Numbered from the stretch's first letter, positions 35,395 through 44,392 are shown. The stretch: 64,000 bases of DNA from Bog-473 sp963726005 (GCA_963726005.1 CAVSAT010000002.1:248001-312000); one strand, 5' to 3'. Numbers and translations: made by a program. Notes: generated from the sequence alone by a model not told the origin.

Positions 35395-36531
35395 ATGAAG
35401 ACCGTGGTGATCCTCGGTGCCGGCTTCGCAGGATTGGAGCTCGCGACGAATCTTTCGGAAGAACTGCCCGAAGAGGTCGATGTCACGATCATCGACAGCA
35501 GTGACGCCTTCGTGTTCGGTTTTTCGAAGTTGGACGTCATGTTCGGTCGGCAAGAACTGAGCAAGGTGCGGATTCCCTATACCAAGCTGAACAGACCGGC
35601 CGTCAGATTCGTGCGAGAGACCGTCGAGTCCATCGACCCCGAACGCAGGCGAGTCATCACGAACGCCTCGACCTACGAGCCCGACATCTTGGTGGTCGCC
35701 CTGGGAGCGGACCTCGACCCCGCCGCGACGCCGGGCTTGGTCGAGGAGGGAACGGAGTACTACTCGGTTGCCGGGGCACAACGCGTCAGTCGTCGACTGC
35801 CGGACTTTGAGGGAGGCAACGTCATCATCGGCGTGCTCGGACCCTTCTTCAAGTGCCCGGCGGCGCCCTTCGAGACCGCTCTCTTGCTTGACGACTATCT
35901 CGCACGGCGCGGGCGGGAGGCGTCCACGACGATCAAGGTCATCAGCCCGATGTCGACCCCGATCCCCATCTCACCCGAAGCATCGGCGGGCATCCTCGCG
36001 GCGCTGGCCGAACGCGGCATCGAATGGTGGCCGGAGTCGAAGGTGACTTCGCTCGATCCCGGGTCGAAGGTCGCCACGCTGGCCAGCGGGGAGACGACGC
36101 CCTACGACCTCTTCCTCGGCATCCCGGTGCATCGGGCTCCTCGTGCGGTCGAGGAGTCGGCTCTGGCCGAAGATGGTTGGGTGCCCGTCGATCACACGAC
36201 GTTCGCCACCAGGTTCGAGAACGTCTACGCGGTCGGCGATGTCACCAGTGCTCCCGTTCCCCGGGTCGGCGCCATCGCCGAGGGCGAGGCCCGCACCGTC
36301 GCCGAGGTGCTCGTCCATCAGATCCGCGGTGGCAGCCCTCCTGAGCCCTACCGGGGAATCGCGACCTGCTACGTCGAATTCGGCGGCTCCAAGGTGGCGC
36401 GCTTCGTCGCCAATTTCCTTTCAGGCCCGACACCGTTCGGAACCTTTGACGAAGCCTCCGAAGCGACCGCCGCGTCAAAGGTTGAGTTCGGCGCGACGCG
36501 CCGACGTCGCTGGTTCGGTATGGAGGACTGA
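35395..36531 (+). CDS. SQR-like NAD(P)/FAD-dependent oxidoreductase
   Basis: 378 residues from ATG 35395, with GGAACGGAG six bases upstream. It has the N-terminal FAD motif TVVILGAGFAGLELA, a GPFFKCPAAPFE loop with a Cys placed as in sulfide:quinone oxidoreductases, and a second FAD motif VYAVGDVTSAPVP. It is of the SQR / type II NADH dehydrogenase superfamily. Only one of the expected redox Cys residues is obvious, so sulfide oxidation is not assured; it could reduce quinones with another donor. Confidence 0.8.
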   Translation: MKTVVILGAGFAGLELATNLSEELPEEVDVTIIDSSDAFVFGFSKLDVMFGRQELSKVRIPYTKLNRPAVRFVRETVESIDPERRRVITNASTYEPDILVVALGADLDPAATPGLVEEGTEYYSVAGAQRVSRRLPDFEGGNVIIGVLGPFFKCPAAPFETALLLDDYLARRGREASTTIKVISPMSTPIPISPEASAGILAALAERGIEWWPESKVTSLDPGSKVATLASGETTPYDLFLGIPVHRAPRAVEESALAEDGWVPVDHTTFATRFENVYAVGDVTSAPVPRVGAIAEGEARTVAEVLVHQIRGGSPPEPYRGIATCYVEFGGSKVARFVANFLSGPTPFGTFDEASEATAASKVEFGATRRRRWFGMED

Positions 36532-36550
36532 CGTCGATACCCTCGATGTC

Positions 36551-37411
36551 CTAGCCCAAATGCGTCTTGGCCACGTCGATGGTCGGTTCGTTCTGCGTCA
36601 TCTGCCAGATGCCCGCGGCCAACGTGACCAGCCCGACGAGGCTCAGGGCGATCTTGAAAGGCTGGTGGCTCAGCTGCTCGTCGAAGAGCCAGAAACCAAG
36701 CACGATGCTGAAGATCGGATCGGCGGCAATCATGAGGGGCGACGAGACGTGAAGTGGCCCCTGGTGCACCGCTGCCTGCATGACCACGTTGCCGACGATG
36801 CCGCCGACGATCACGGCGTACACCGGCCAGTGAGCGAACATGCCGAAGAAGCCGTCCTGAGCCAGTGTGTCGGTCATCGACTTGATGTAGGCCGCCTCCA
36901 ACGCCCACACCATGCCCGTCGCCGTGCCGTAGAGCGCAGCCTTCCTCGTCGGTGTCCCCCACCGTGCCGCCGCCACCATGAGCAGTGCGATGGCGCCGAG
37001 CACGACCGACGCCGACAACCACTCGGGGAGGGACGCCGTCATCCCGCCGCTGCTCGACTCCGAAGCGACGATGAACAGCGCCAGGCCGGCACAGGTGATC
37101 ACCGCCGCCCGCCAAGCTGCTCCAGATACGCGGTGGTGGAACCACAACCGCCGGATGACCAATGCGAACACGAGCTCGGCCACCAGGATCGGTTGTACAA
37201 CGGAGAGGGCGCCGACGTGGAGCGCGACAGCATGGAGCAAGAAACCAACCAAGAGCGCCGCCCATCCGAACAACCACATCGGCTGCCGGACCAAATAGAC
37301 GACGAGCTTCAACGGCTTGGTCCCCTCCGGAGCGCGAGTGCTCGAGACGTGCTGGGTCACGAGATTGCCGGCGTTGGCCAGGGCGGCCAGCAGGGCAAGA
37401 AACTCGGTCAT
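36551..37411 (-). CDS. DMT-superfamily membrane transporter (EamA-like)
   Basis: 286 residues with about nine to ten hydrophobic helices in two homologous halves. The first begins MTEFLALLAALANAGNLVTQHVSS, and GNVVMQAAVHQGPLHVSSPL falls in the second. This is the drug/metabolite transporter layout. Substrate unknown. Confidence 0.78.
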   Translation of the reverse strand: MTEFLALLAALANAGNLVTQHVSSTRAPEGTKPLKLVVYLVRQPMWLFGWAALLVGFLLHAVALHVGALSVVQPILVAELVFALVIRRLWFHHRVSGAAWRAAVITCAGLALFIVASESSSGGMTASLPEWLSASVVLGAIALLMVAAARWGTPTRKAALYGTATGMVWALEAAYIKSMTDTLAQDGFFGMFAHWPVYAVIVGGIVGNVVMQAAVHQGPLHVSSPLMIAADPIFSIVLGFWLFDEQLSHQPFKIALSLVGLVTLAAGIWQMTQNEPTIDVAKTHLG

Positions 37412-37642
37412 GTGAGGGCCGCGGCCACGGGGGAACGGTAGTGCGTCCCGTCTGCCAGTCCCTTACATCGAAGACGCTCTGAGGTCGGGTCAGCCATTTG
37501 TCAAGCGGGTCCGAAAGGGACATGCGGAATATCTCTGGAGTTCGATGCTCGTGGTCGGGTCCAGCGCGACAATCCACTGGCTGGCGCCGATTGCCGATGA
37601 CCCGGACGCGTCCCCGTGAGCCCGTGCCGGTGAGCCGGCAAC

Positions 37643-38188
37643 CTACTTGCGCGCGTTCAGTGCGTTGACAACTCGATGGAGGAGGGTGCTGGCCGTCTCC
37701 ATGTCGGCCGCGGCGGAGTCTGCGGGGTCGGACACCGCCGCGTTATTCGCCTCGGTTGAAGGGCTGACCAGATAGGCGTTCTGTGCCAATGCAATGGCAT
37801 CGCAACCAAGGGTCAGGTCGTGCAGCGCGGTGGACATCAAGTTCTCCGTTTGCACCAGGGGAATCGGGCCGTCTGACCGCACCGTCCCGACATCCATGAT
37901 TGCCCGTGGGCAGTCCTGACTGGTGCGCATTGCCCAACTACCGGGATCGCTGCTGACACCCTGACAAGGCTCGGAGCTTCCCGGATCGGGCCCATCGGTG
38001 CCCGAGCACGTCTGCATCTCTCCGTAGACCACTTGGAAGTCTGAAAGGAGCGCGCCCACGTCTCGCGCGTTCTTCACGAGCCAGGCCTCGGCCTTGGGGT
38101 GAGCCCACCTTGGCGCGGAGGCCTGAGCGGAGACGGCAAAGGTGAAGCTCGACATCGAAACGACCGCGACTGCGACAACCCCCAACAA
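37643..38188 (-). CDS. Secreted hypothetical protein
   Basis: 181 residues with an N-terminal hydrophobic segment (LGVVAVAVVSMSSFTFAVSAQA) followed by an Ala-rich cleavage zone, then an acidic domain with four Cys that may form two disulfides. No family recognised. The start is awkward: TTG at 38188 has no basic n-region and a stop lies directly upstream. ATG 38213 in a neighbouring frame (MASRLGVTL) would supply a normal signal peptide if one base were removed near 38190, so another frameshift is possible. Confidence 0.6.
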   Translation of the reverse strand: MLGVVAVAVVSMSSFTFAVSAQASAPRWAHPKAEAWLVKNARDVGALLSDFQVVYGEMQTCSGTDGPDPGSSEPCQGVSSDPGSWAMRTSQDCPRAIMDVGTVRSDGPIPLVQTENLMSTALHDLTLGCDAIALAQNAYLVSPSTEANNAAVSDPADSAAADMETASTLLHRVVNALNARK

Positions 38189-38192
38189 GTGT

Positions 38193-38484
38193 CACCCCCA
38201 ACCTCGAGGCCATTGTAAACGAGAGTTCCCCAATCGTCGACGTGAGCCGGCGGGCTCAGCCACTCGACACTCCGTCGCCGCTCCAGGGCAACGCCGGCCC
38301 GGGTCGCCTCGAGCTCCGTCAGGATCGGAGGCTGGTGGGGCGTTTGGCCCTCGCTGAACAGCGCCTCGTTCATCGAGATCCGAGGGTATGACCGGCCGCG
38401 GCCGCGCGGGTGGACCATCAGCCAGGCGAGCAGCGCCTCGTTCACCCAGACACCGTAAGAAGGCGCTGTATCAACACGGGACAT
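38193..38484 (-). other. Uncertain short ORF, possible gene relic
   Basis: The minus strand reads VWVNEALLAWLMVHPRGRGR and further protein-like sequence before it runs out of frame into the secreted-protein gene. Its first codons overlap the start of the repeated element at 38461. No homologue recognised; it may be a decayed gene end. Confidence 0.25.
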
Positions 38485-38605
38485 GCGGACCTCGTATGAG
38501 AGTCGCCGTCACTGACACAGAACCGACCGCCAATCTACGGTTCTTCCAGGGGGTGAGGTGAGGTGGCCGGCCCCAACCCCTGCACCGCCTTGGGGTTGGG
38601 CCGCG
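38461..38605 (+). repeat. Repeated structured element, copy A
   Basis: A ~145-base element found again at 47136-47276. It starts AGGCGCTGTATCA, has a hairpin of 7 bp with a 12-base loop (38519-38525 with 38538-38544, loop containing ACCGCCA), a purine-rich GGTGAGGTGAGGTGGCCGGC, and a second GC-rich hairpin (CCAACCCC with GGGGTTGG). Base differences between copies keep both stems paired. It ends 25 bases before the start of a small Cys/His protein gene and may be a leader RNA or a mobile palindromic element. Confidence 0.6.
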
Positions 38606-38630
38606 AGCTCACTACGTCTACCGTCGTGCC

Positions 38631-38870
38631 GTGAGCCCGATGCCCCAGCCCGGCGACCGTCACCCGGGCTTCGTCGTCGAGCCGATGAAGTGCTGGGCCA
38701 TGGTGTACGACGGCACGATGCAGGCCGGCCATTGCGCGGAACGGCCGAACTGGACGGGGCGATGGTTCAGCCCTAAGGGCGATCGCTGGTGGCGGGTGTG
38801 GAGTTGCGCGGACCACCTCGAGGGGCTGACGGGCCTAAGGGAGTTCGGGCGCCGCAACTTGCGTTGTTGA
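38631..38870 (+). CDS. Small Cys/His-rich protein
   Basis: 79 residues (GTG 38631; ATG 38640 also possible). It has CWAMVYDGTMQAGHC, RWFSPKGDRWWRVWSC and ADHLEGLTGLREFGRR. The Cys and His spacing suggests a small zinc-binding domain, perhaps nucleic-acid binding, but no named family is recognised. A decayed second copy lies at 40166-40300, which supports it being a real gene. Confidence 0.6.
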   Translation: MSPMPQPGDRHPGFVVEPMKCWAMVYDGTMQAGHCAERPNWTGRWFSPKGDRWWRVWSCADHLEGLTGLREFGRRNLRC

Positions 38871-38985
38871 CCACCGAATCATCTGATTCAGCGTGGAGAA
38901 CCTTCGCCCAAGTGGCGAATCACCGCTACGAGATTTTCGCCAAGAACCCAGGTAATCTCAACCGTAGCGAAGTTAGGGGGTGGCC

Positions 38986-40131
38986 ATGGTTGGGCGACTT
39001 CTTCGGGTGACCGGCATGGTTCTGGTGATCGCCGTTGCATTTGTCACACCGGTCTTAGCTACTTCTACGCCAGCAGCCGCCGACACGGTCGTCAACGGCT
39101 GCACCATCGTGGCCAACCCGACGCCGATGAACTTCACGAACTGTCCCAACACCAACTTCGCAGGTGCCGACCTCGCTTCTCTCAACCTCTCGTACGCCAA
39201 TCTGACGGGAGCTCAGTTTGTCTTTCCGTTTTCCCTTCCCCCCGAGTCCGCGAATCTGTCCTCTGCCAATCTCTCCTACGCCAACCTGGCGGGAGCTCAG
39301 TTCGTGGGCTGCGCTCACCCAGGCGTCTGTGTAAGTGCCAGCGTGCAGGGCGCGAATCTGACCAACGCCAATCTCAGTTTCACGACCCTGGCTGAGTGTG
39401 TCTTTTTTCAGTTCTTTGCGTGTGGAGCGGTGGACTTAACCGACGCCGTGATGCCGGGAGCGAATCTCTCGTTTGCGGACGTCCAAGACGGGATCATGAT
39501 CAGTGCAGATCTCGCTGGCGCCAATCTGACCGGCACCAATCTCGGGGGTGCAGCTCTTGGTTTTGCCGATTTGAGCGGCACCAACCTCACCGACGCCAAC
39601 CTCATCGCCACGGTGCAACCTATAGGCCTACTGATGTACGCAAGCTTGAACGGCGCCAATGTGACGGGCACGCTTCTCGTTCCCTCGGACCAAAGCGTGA
39701 CAGCGACGAGCCGGGCCGGCGCGCTGGCGAGCTGGTCGACACCGCCAGCCATTCCGGGCGCGGCGCCCGGCAGCTGTACGCCCACGTCGGGGTCGACCTT
39801 CCCGGTGGGTACCACCACCGTGACCTGTCGGGTCGTTGACCACTTTGGCGAGATCGCGACCGGGACCTTCACTGTGACCGTGCGGGGCGCTGCCGAACAG
39901 CTGGCATCGCTGTTGGTAACGGTGACCAACATCGGTCCGGGCACCAGCCTCGCTGACAAGGTCCAGGCTGCTCAGGCCGCCGTCGCAGCCGGCCTTCCTG
40001 CCCAGGCAATAGCGGACCTGAACGCTCTCATCAACGAGGTACAGGCCCAGGCGGGAAAGAAACTGACACCGACTCAGGCGACTGCGATCGTCGCTGCGTC
40101 GACACGCGTCATCAACGTGTTGAGCACTTAG
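38986..40131 (+). CDS. Secreted pentapeptide-repeat protein
   Basis: About 381 residues. Signal peptide MVLVIAVAFVTPVLATSTPAAA, then roughly residues 40-210 in A(N/D)Lxx pentapeptide repeats (ANLTNANLSF, ADLAGANLTGTNLG), which fold as a right-handed beta-helix. An HYR/Ig-like segment (TFPVGTTTVTCRVVDHFGE) and a short helical C-terminus follow. It is probably an extracellular structural or binding protein. ATG 38986 was chosen; GTG 38980 is two codons upstream. Confidence 0.8.
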   Translation: MVGRLLRVTGMVLVIAVAFVTPVLATSTPAAADTVVNGCTIVANPTPMNFTNCPNTNFAGADLASLNLSYANLTGAQFVFPFSLPPESANLSSANLSYANLAGAQFVGCAHPGVCVSASVQGANLTNANLSFTTLAECVFFQFFACGAVDLTDAVMPGANLSFADVQDGIMISADLAGANLTGTNLGGAALGFADLSGTNLTDANLIATVQPIGLLMYASLNGANVTGTLLVPSDQSVTATSRAGALASWSTPPAIPGAAPGSCTPTSGSTFPVGTTTVTCRVVDHFGEIATGTFTVTVRGAAEQLASLLVTVTNIGPGTSLADKVQAAQAAVAAGLPAQAIADLNALINEVQAQAGKKLTPTQATAIVAASTRVINVLST

Positions 40132-40165
40132 GCTCCCTGGCCGAGCCGACCATCCCGGCCTCTAC

Positions 40166-40300
40166 GGGTAGGCCCACCTATCCGGGCAGCCGGGCGGTGG
40201 CGCTCACCGAGTGGCGAACGCTGGTAGGTCGTGTGGGCCTGCCCCGACCACCTCGAGGGCTGACGGGACTGCGCGAGTTCGGTCGCCACCGGAGGGCGAA
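40166..40300 (+). pseudogene. Decayed paralogue of the small Cys/His protein
   Basis: In the plus frame the DNA reads RPTYPG, then RWRSPSGERW-stop-VVWACPDHLEG-stop, and after a one-base shift LTGLREFGR. This matches RPNWTG, RWFSPKGDRWWRVWSCADHLEG and LTGLREFGR of the gene at 38631. Two stops and a frameshift mark it as a pseudogene from a local duplication about 1.5 kb apart, with the pentapeptide gene between. Confidence 0.7.
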
Positions 40301-40315
40301 TGGATAAGCGTCGCA

Positions 40316-40349
40316 GCGTTGCGGCCCCGCTTCGACCGGGTCGTTTCGC
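40316..40349. repeat. REP-like palindrome, degenerate copy
   Basis: Same 15-4-15 layout and TTCG loop as the perfect hairpin at 40508-40541, with CCCCGCTTCG shared, but only about nine of fifteen stem positions pair. Confidence 0.5.
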
Positions 40350-40507
40350 GTGTGGCGCAATCCCATGTTGCACCCGATTGGGTGATTTTCAAGGCCCCGC
40401 CCGACGATTAGGTTGCCACTAGACCACCAAACAATCGTGTTGGGGGAATGTGGCCGGGCGACACCCTGGCCCCGCAATGGGTACTAGGGCATTGCGCCGC
40501 CGCTGGT

Positions 40508-40541
40508 GCGATTCGACCCCGCTTCGGCGGGGTCGAATCGC
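40508..40541. repeat. Perfect 15-bp hairpin with TTCG tetraloop
   Basis: Left arm GCGATTCGACCCCGC, loop TTCG, right arm exactly complementary. It lies 70 bp beyond the 3' end of the VKOR gene (minus strand), where it could act as a T-less terminator or mRNA-protecting hairpin. A related degenerate copy 192 bp away suggests a REP-type repeat family. Confidence 0.75.
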
Positions 40542-40611
40542 GTCTCAGTGTGGTGCTGTGCACGGCACGCGCCGCTATCCCATACCGGCACGACTGGGGC
40601 ACCCCGGTGGG

Positions 40612-41133
40612 TCAGGTGGGTACCGTCTGCGACGGGGGGTACGTCGCAGTCGCGAAGACCGTCGTACCGAAGAGCACCAGCGTGAGGACATGCACCGCCG
40701 TGCACCACAGGCAGATTGCGTCGACGGCGAAGAGCTCCGCGTACAGCAGGTAGAAGACGCTGCAGAGTCCGATCGCAGCCCACGCCAACCGGCCGACGCG
40801 CACCGCCCGCTCGGGCCGGCGCCACATCAGCGGAAGCTGGAATACCAGCATGACGGCGAAGAAGACAACGCCGAGTACGGCCACCGGCACACCCACCACT
40901 GCCGAGTACGAACTCGTCGTGACCTTCAGGCAGTTGATGACGCCGCTGTCCGAGCAGGCCAGGGAACTCGACGAGGTGAAGTGCTCGTAGGTGAGGTAGG
41001 AGGCGACCGCGAGTCCGGCGAAGCCGGCCGCCGTCCCTACGAGACCCGGCCAGCGCGGCATCTCCCAGCCGCCGGCCGCCGCAGGACCCGCCGGCCTGGG
41101 CAGCCAGTGGCTGGTACGGCTCAGGCTGCTCAC
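40612..41133 (-). CDS. Vitamin K epoxide reductase family membrane protein
   Basis: 173 residues with four to five membrane helices. It has the outside Cys pair in LACSDSGVINCLKV and the membrane CxxC pair in AICLWCTAVH, the hallmarks of bacterial VKOR, which reoxidises extracytoplasmic thiol oxidases using quinone. Its ATG overlaps the stop of the thioredoxin-like gene by four bases, so the two form an oxidative protein-folding operon. Confidence 0.9.
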   Translation of the reverse strand: MSSLSRTSHWLPRPAGPAAAGGWEMPRWPGLVGTAAGFAGLAVASYLTYEHFTSSSSLACSDSGVINCLKVTTSSYSAVVGVPVAVLGVVFFAVMLVFQLPLMWRRPERAVRVGRLAWAAIGLCSVFYLLYAELFAVDAICLWCTAVHVLTLVLFGTTVFATATYPPSQTVPT

Positions 41134-42116
41134 GGGGAGCAGACCGCAGCGGGCTGGCCGTGGGAAAGCGAGCCGCAGATCGTCTTCACGAGCTGGGCGG
41201 CGCTGGCGTCGATGTTCGCGCCGATCGTGGTCGTGTTGTCACCCACCTGTGCCGCCACCGACGAGAAGTGCAGGTTCTGAAGGTCGGCGAACGAGTACTG
41301 AGCTCCGGTCAGCACCTGCTTTCCCCCGAGGTCGACGAACGGGAAGGTGCCGCCGTTGGAGTTCTGCCACAGCTGCAGCTGGCTCGGCGTCGGCGTCTGC
41401 AAAGCCGTGTAGCCATTTGCCGACGGATGGTTCGTGTACACCTCGACCGGCACGAACGAGAGATAGGGGCTCGAGTACGTCGTTCCGTAGAAGGTCAAGG
41501 TGGGCACGTTCCCATCCCGGTTTGCCGAGTGAATGCGACCAGGTGGCGGACTGAACGTCCCGAACTTGGAGAGTGCGAGGTAAAGCGGCCACCGTTCCGC
41601 GGCGCAATGCGGGCACCACTCGGCGCCGATGTAGAGGATCTCGGGCTTGCCGTTGGCGGTCAGCGCTGGGTTGGCGACGGCCTGCGGAGCATTGAGGATC
41701 CCGCCGGTGGGTGCAGCGTTGAGCGTCGACACCGGCACCGAGGCCAGCTTGGACAGCGTGGCGGCCGGGATCGGCGTGCCCGCGGGCGGTGACGACTGGT
41801 CGACGACCCCCGATCCGCTCTCGCTTCCGCCCGTGACCTTGACGATCACGAGGACGGCGACGATGCAGATCACGAGGGCGATCGTGAAGATGGCGTAGCG
41901 CCGATTGCGCGTGCGCTTCGCCTCGAGGGCGACCTGTTGCTTGCGGCCCTGGCGTTCGGCGTAGCGGCGGTTGGCTGCGGTCTTATTCGGGTTTGTGTTG
42001 GCATTTGCCTGCTTGGCCGCGTTCGTGGAGGCGGCCGAGGAGGGTCGGGTCTGGGCGTGGCCTGTTCCCCTTCCCTTCTGCGCCGCCGCCAGGTTGCGCG
42101 TGCGCTTGTTCGACAT
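41130..42116 (-). CDS. Membrane-anchored thioredoxin-like protein (DUF929 type)
   Basis: About 328 residues from ATG 42116 (MSNKRTRNLAAAQKG). A long basic, Ala/Asn-rich cytoplasmic tail is followed by one helix (YAIFTIALVICIVAVLVIV) and an outside domain with the redox motif GAEWCPHCAAERW, as in DsbA/thioredoxin-like DUF929 proteins. It is probably the disulfide donor reoxidised by the downstream VKOR. ATG 42164 is an alternative start but adds only a non-conserved extension. Confidence 0.87.
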   Translation of the reverse strand: MSNKRTRNLAAAQKGRGTGHAQTRPSSAASTNAAKQANANTNPNKTAANRRYAERQGRKQQVALEAKRTRNRRYAIFTIALVICIVAVLVIVKVTGGSESGSGVVDQSSPPAGTPIPAATLSKLASVPVSTLNAAPTGGILNAPQAVANPALTANGKPEILYIGAEWCPHCAAERWPLYLALSKFGTFSPPPGRIHSANRDGNVPTLTFYGTTYSSPYLSFVPVEVYTNHPSANGYTALQTPTPSQLQLWQNSNGGTFPFVDLGGKQVLTGAQYSFADLQNLHFSSVAAQVGDNTTTIGANIDASAAQLVKTICGSLSHGQPAAVCSP

Positions 42117-42246
42117 GAAAGGTCTCCGTTCTCTACCGTGAGGATTCGAGGCAGGGGCCGCCACTCGAGGATGAGGGCAGCGGCTGCCGGGAGGCGTCCG
42201 GGTGGCGCCGTTGTTCCTTTATTGTCGGCGCGTCGGCGCCGGCGGT

Positions 42247-42597
42247 TTACAGCGAGAACGTCAGCTGCGGCGGGCGCAGCAACCGGAGGGGGTTGCCATC
42301 GGGGAGGGCCTTCGCCGTCCTCCGGGCCCGGCGGACCATGTGTGTGAGTAGGAAGAACAGGGCTCCGGCCGCCAGAATCCCGGCCACGGCGCCTGAAGGA
42401 AGCGGTAGCGGCGCGGACGTCGAGCCACGGTTGCAGGCCACGGCGGCACACGCGCTGCCCGAGGGCGCGGACGCAGCAGCCTCGATACTGGCCGTGCGGG
42501 AGGCCCAGGGGGTCTGCGACACCATCGAACCTGGCACGAGGCAGCCGACGGTCACGGCCGCCAAGGCCACCAACAGCCAGCGCCACCTCAGTGCCAC
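42247..42597 (-). CDS. Small hypothetical membrane protein
   Basis: 116 residues with an N-terminal signal-like helix (WLLVALAAVTVGCLV), a short outside loop with a close Cys pair (GSACAAVACNRG) and a second helix (VAGILAAGALFFLLTHMV) before a basic tail. It lies upstream of the thioredoxin-like/VKOR pair on the same strand, about 130 bp away, so it may belong to the same process. Confidence 0.6.
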   Translation of the reverse strand: MALRWRWLLVALAAVTVGCLVPGSMVSQTPWASRTASIEAAASAPSGSACAAVACNRGSTSAPLPLPSGAVAGILAAGALFFLLTHMVRRARRTAKALPDGNPLRLLRPPQLTFSL

Positions 42598-42796
42598 GGC
42601 ACCAGGCTACCGCCGCCCGCGTCGCCCGCATCCGCGGGGTGCGTGCCTCTCGAGTTACTTTCAGCAACCGTTTGAGGCCCCCACAGGACGGTCCGCTCTG
42701 ACATTTGGCGACTATCCGCGAACGCCGGTTCGGTGGGGCAGTTCGACTGCATGAGGGCAGGCCACGGTTGGATCGTGGACCGGCCATCATGGTCAT

Positions 42797-43378
42797 GTGG
42801 GAACGAGGCTTCACCGACGCCCATGGTGGCCAGGCGGGACTGCCGCCACGGTTCTCGTCCTCGTCTATGGCCTCTGTGGCGTTTCTGATGCCAGCGGTTC
42901 CCTCACTATTGTCGGCACACCTGCGCACCCCCAGCTCCTGACCTGTGCAGAAGAAGCGACGCAGTTCACCGGGACTTTGCCCCCCATTGGGCCACATGAC
43001 ATCGGATTCGGCCCGGGGTATTTCCCTCAGGCGCGCCGGCTGGCCACCATGAATCCGCCGTACTCGAGTCGAGTGGCTCAACTCACCGGGTACAAGCTCC
43101 CTCCGGTGGTCGATCCTGGAGCCATGGTGACGATGACGATCGCTCTTGGCGCTCGGTCCTACGTCGTGCAACAGAATCCGTGGTCACCGCCCCAAGGGAG
43201 CCAGTCGGTCACGTACCGAGCCTGTTTGCACAAGCGTGGATTCTTTCCCCAGAGCTTTCGGTTCACCGATGGTCGACGACGGGGCTGCGTTCCCCTCGAC
43301 GTGCGTGTCAATGGGCAGCGCAAGACGAGCCGCATCGTTCTCTCGCTCTTCGCTGGACCCTGTAGAACCTCGACCTGA
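42797..43378 (+). CDS. Secreted hypothetical protein
   Basis: 193 residues from GTG 42797, with a signal peptide (ATVLVLVYGLCGVSDASG) and a beta-rich mature part containing four Cys (TCAEE, RACLHKRG, RGCVPLD, AGPCRTS). It resembles small Ig-like secreted proteins of actinobacteria, but no family is certain. Confidence 0.6.
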   Translation: MGTRLHRRPWWPGGTAATVLVLVYGLCGVSDASGSLTIVGTPAHPQLLTCAEEATQFTGTLPPIGPHDIGFGPGYFPQARRLATMNPPYSSRVAQLTGYKLPPVVDPGAMVTMTIALGARSYVVQQNPWSPPQGSQSVTYRACLHKRGFFPQSFRFTDGRRRGCVPLDVRVNGQRKTSRIVLSLFAGPCRTST

Positions 43379-43541
43379 TCCGTCGCTAGTGCCTGGCCGC
43401 GGGGCTTGGCCGGGTGCCGACAATCACCACGAGCGATCACGCCTCGGGAGTGCCCCAGAACGCATCAGGAGTGGGATGGTTGACGAAGCTTCGTCTTGAC
43501 GGACTTCGGCGGCGCTGAATCAAGAGAGATAATGGGCTGCA

Positions 43542-44297
43542 GTGACAAAGGACGGCCCCGAAGATTCGGCCGTGTACGATCGCCTTGGCGTCGGTTATCA
43601 AGATGTACGGCGTCCGGATCCTCGCTTAGGGAGGATGATTGAGGAGGCGCTCGGCGACGCCGAGACCATCGTGAATGTGGGGGCCGGAACCGGCTCGTAC
43701 GAGCCCGCGGACCGCCAAGTCGTCGCGATCGAGCCTTCTGCAATCATGCTTGCCCAACACGCCGGTTCCCGTCGGGTCCGAGGAGAGGCCGAGAGTCTGC
43801 CCTTCCCCGATGTCAGCTTCGATGCGGCGATGGCGATTCTCACCGTCCACCACTGGCGAGACCTCTTGCGAGGACTCAGGGAAGTGAAGCGCGTCGCTCG
43901 GCGTCAGGTGATCTTCACGTGGGACCCGGATCACGATCGGAGGCTCTGGATCGCCACGGAGTACGTCCCTGCGATTATCGCGATGGAGACGGCCCGCTTC
44001 GCTACGCTCCCGCGAATAGTCGAGGCGCTCGACGCTCACACGGTGCACCGATTTGAGATCCCCCACGACTTCATCGACGGCTTCCAGGCGGCGTTTTGGC
44101 GGAACCCAGAGGCGTACCTGGACCCACGAATCAGAGCAGCCAGCTCGACGTTCGCGTCGTTGCCGTCAGAACTCGTTGAGCCTGGAATCGCTCAGCTTCG
44201 TCGCGACCTCGAATCAGGCGTGTGGGCCAGCGAGCACAGCGATTTGTTGGGGTTGGACAGCGTGGACTACGGCTACCGAGTCGTCGTGGCGGGCTGA
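43542..44297 (+). CDS. SAM-dependent methyltransferase, type 11
   Basis: 251 residues. IVNVGAGTGSYEP is the SAM-binding motif I, AIEPSAIMLAQH motif II and ESLPFPDVSFDAAMAILTVHHW motif III. It probably methylates a small molecule; the acceptor is not evident. The gene is the last before the tRNA-Val integration site. Confidence 0.85.
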   Translation: MTKDGPEDSAVYDRLGVGYQDVRRPDPRLGRMIEEALGDAETIVNVGAGTGSYEPADRQVVAIEPSAIMLAQHAGSRRVRGEAESLPFPDVSFDAAMAILTVHHWRDLLRGLREVKRVARRQVIFTWDPDHDRRLWIATEYVPAIIAMETARFATLPRIVEALDAHTVHRFEIPHDFIDGFQAAFWRNPEAYLDPRIRAASSTFASLPSELVEPGIAQLRRDLESGVWASEHSDLLGLDSVDYGYRVVVAG

Positions 44298-44356
44298 TTG
44301 TGTACACAGATTGACGGTGCCCCAGTTCGCCGGTACGTAGGCGCCGTCGGTCCATG

Positions 44357-44392
44357 AACCCGGGCACTGAGGCACTGCCTCGGGCACGGGTT
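44357..44392. terminator. Hairpin after the methyltransferase gene
   Basis: AACCCG at 44357-44362 pairs with CGGGTT at 44387-44392, and an inner palindrome GAGGCACTGCCTC strengthens the stem. There is no T-tract, so factor-independent termination is uncertain. It lies between the methyltransferase and the left attachment site. Confidence 0.4.

Larger units (their letters stand above)
40132..40611. other. Gene-poor region with a gene relic and paired hairpins
   Basis: No intact gene. It holds a decayed copy of the small Cys/His gene and two related 34-base palindromes, annotated separately. The remainder shows no RNA gene or promoter I can support. Confidence 0.6.
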
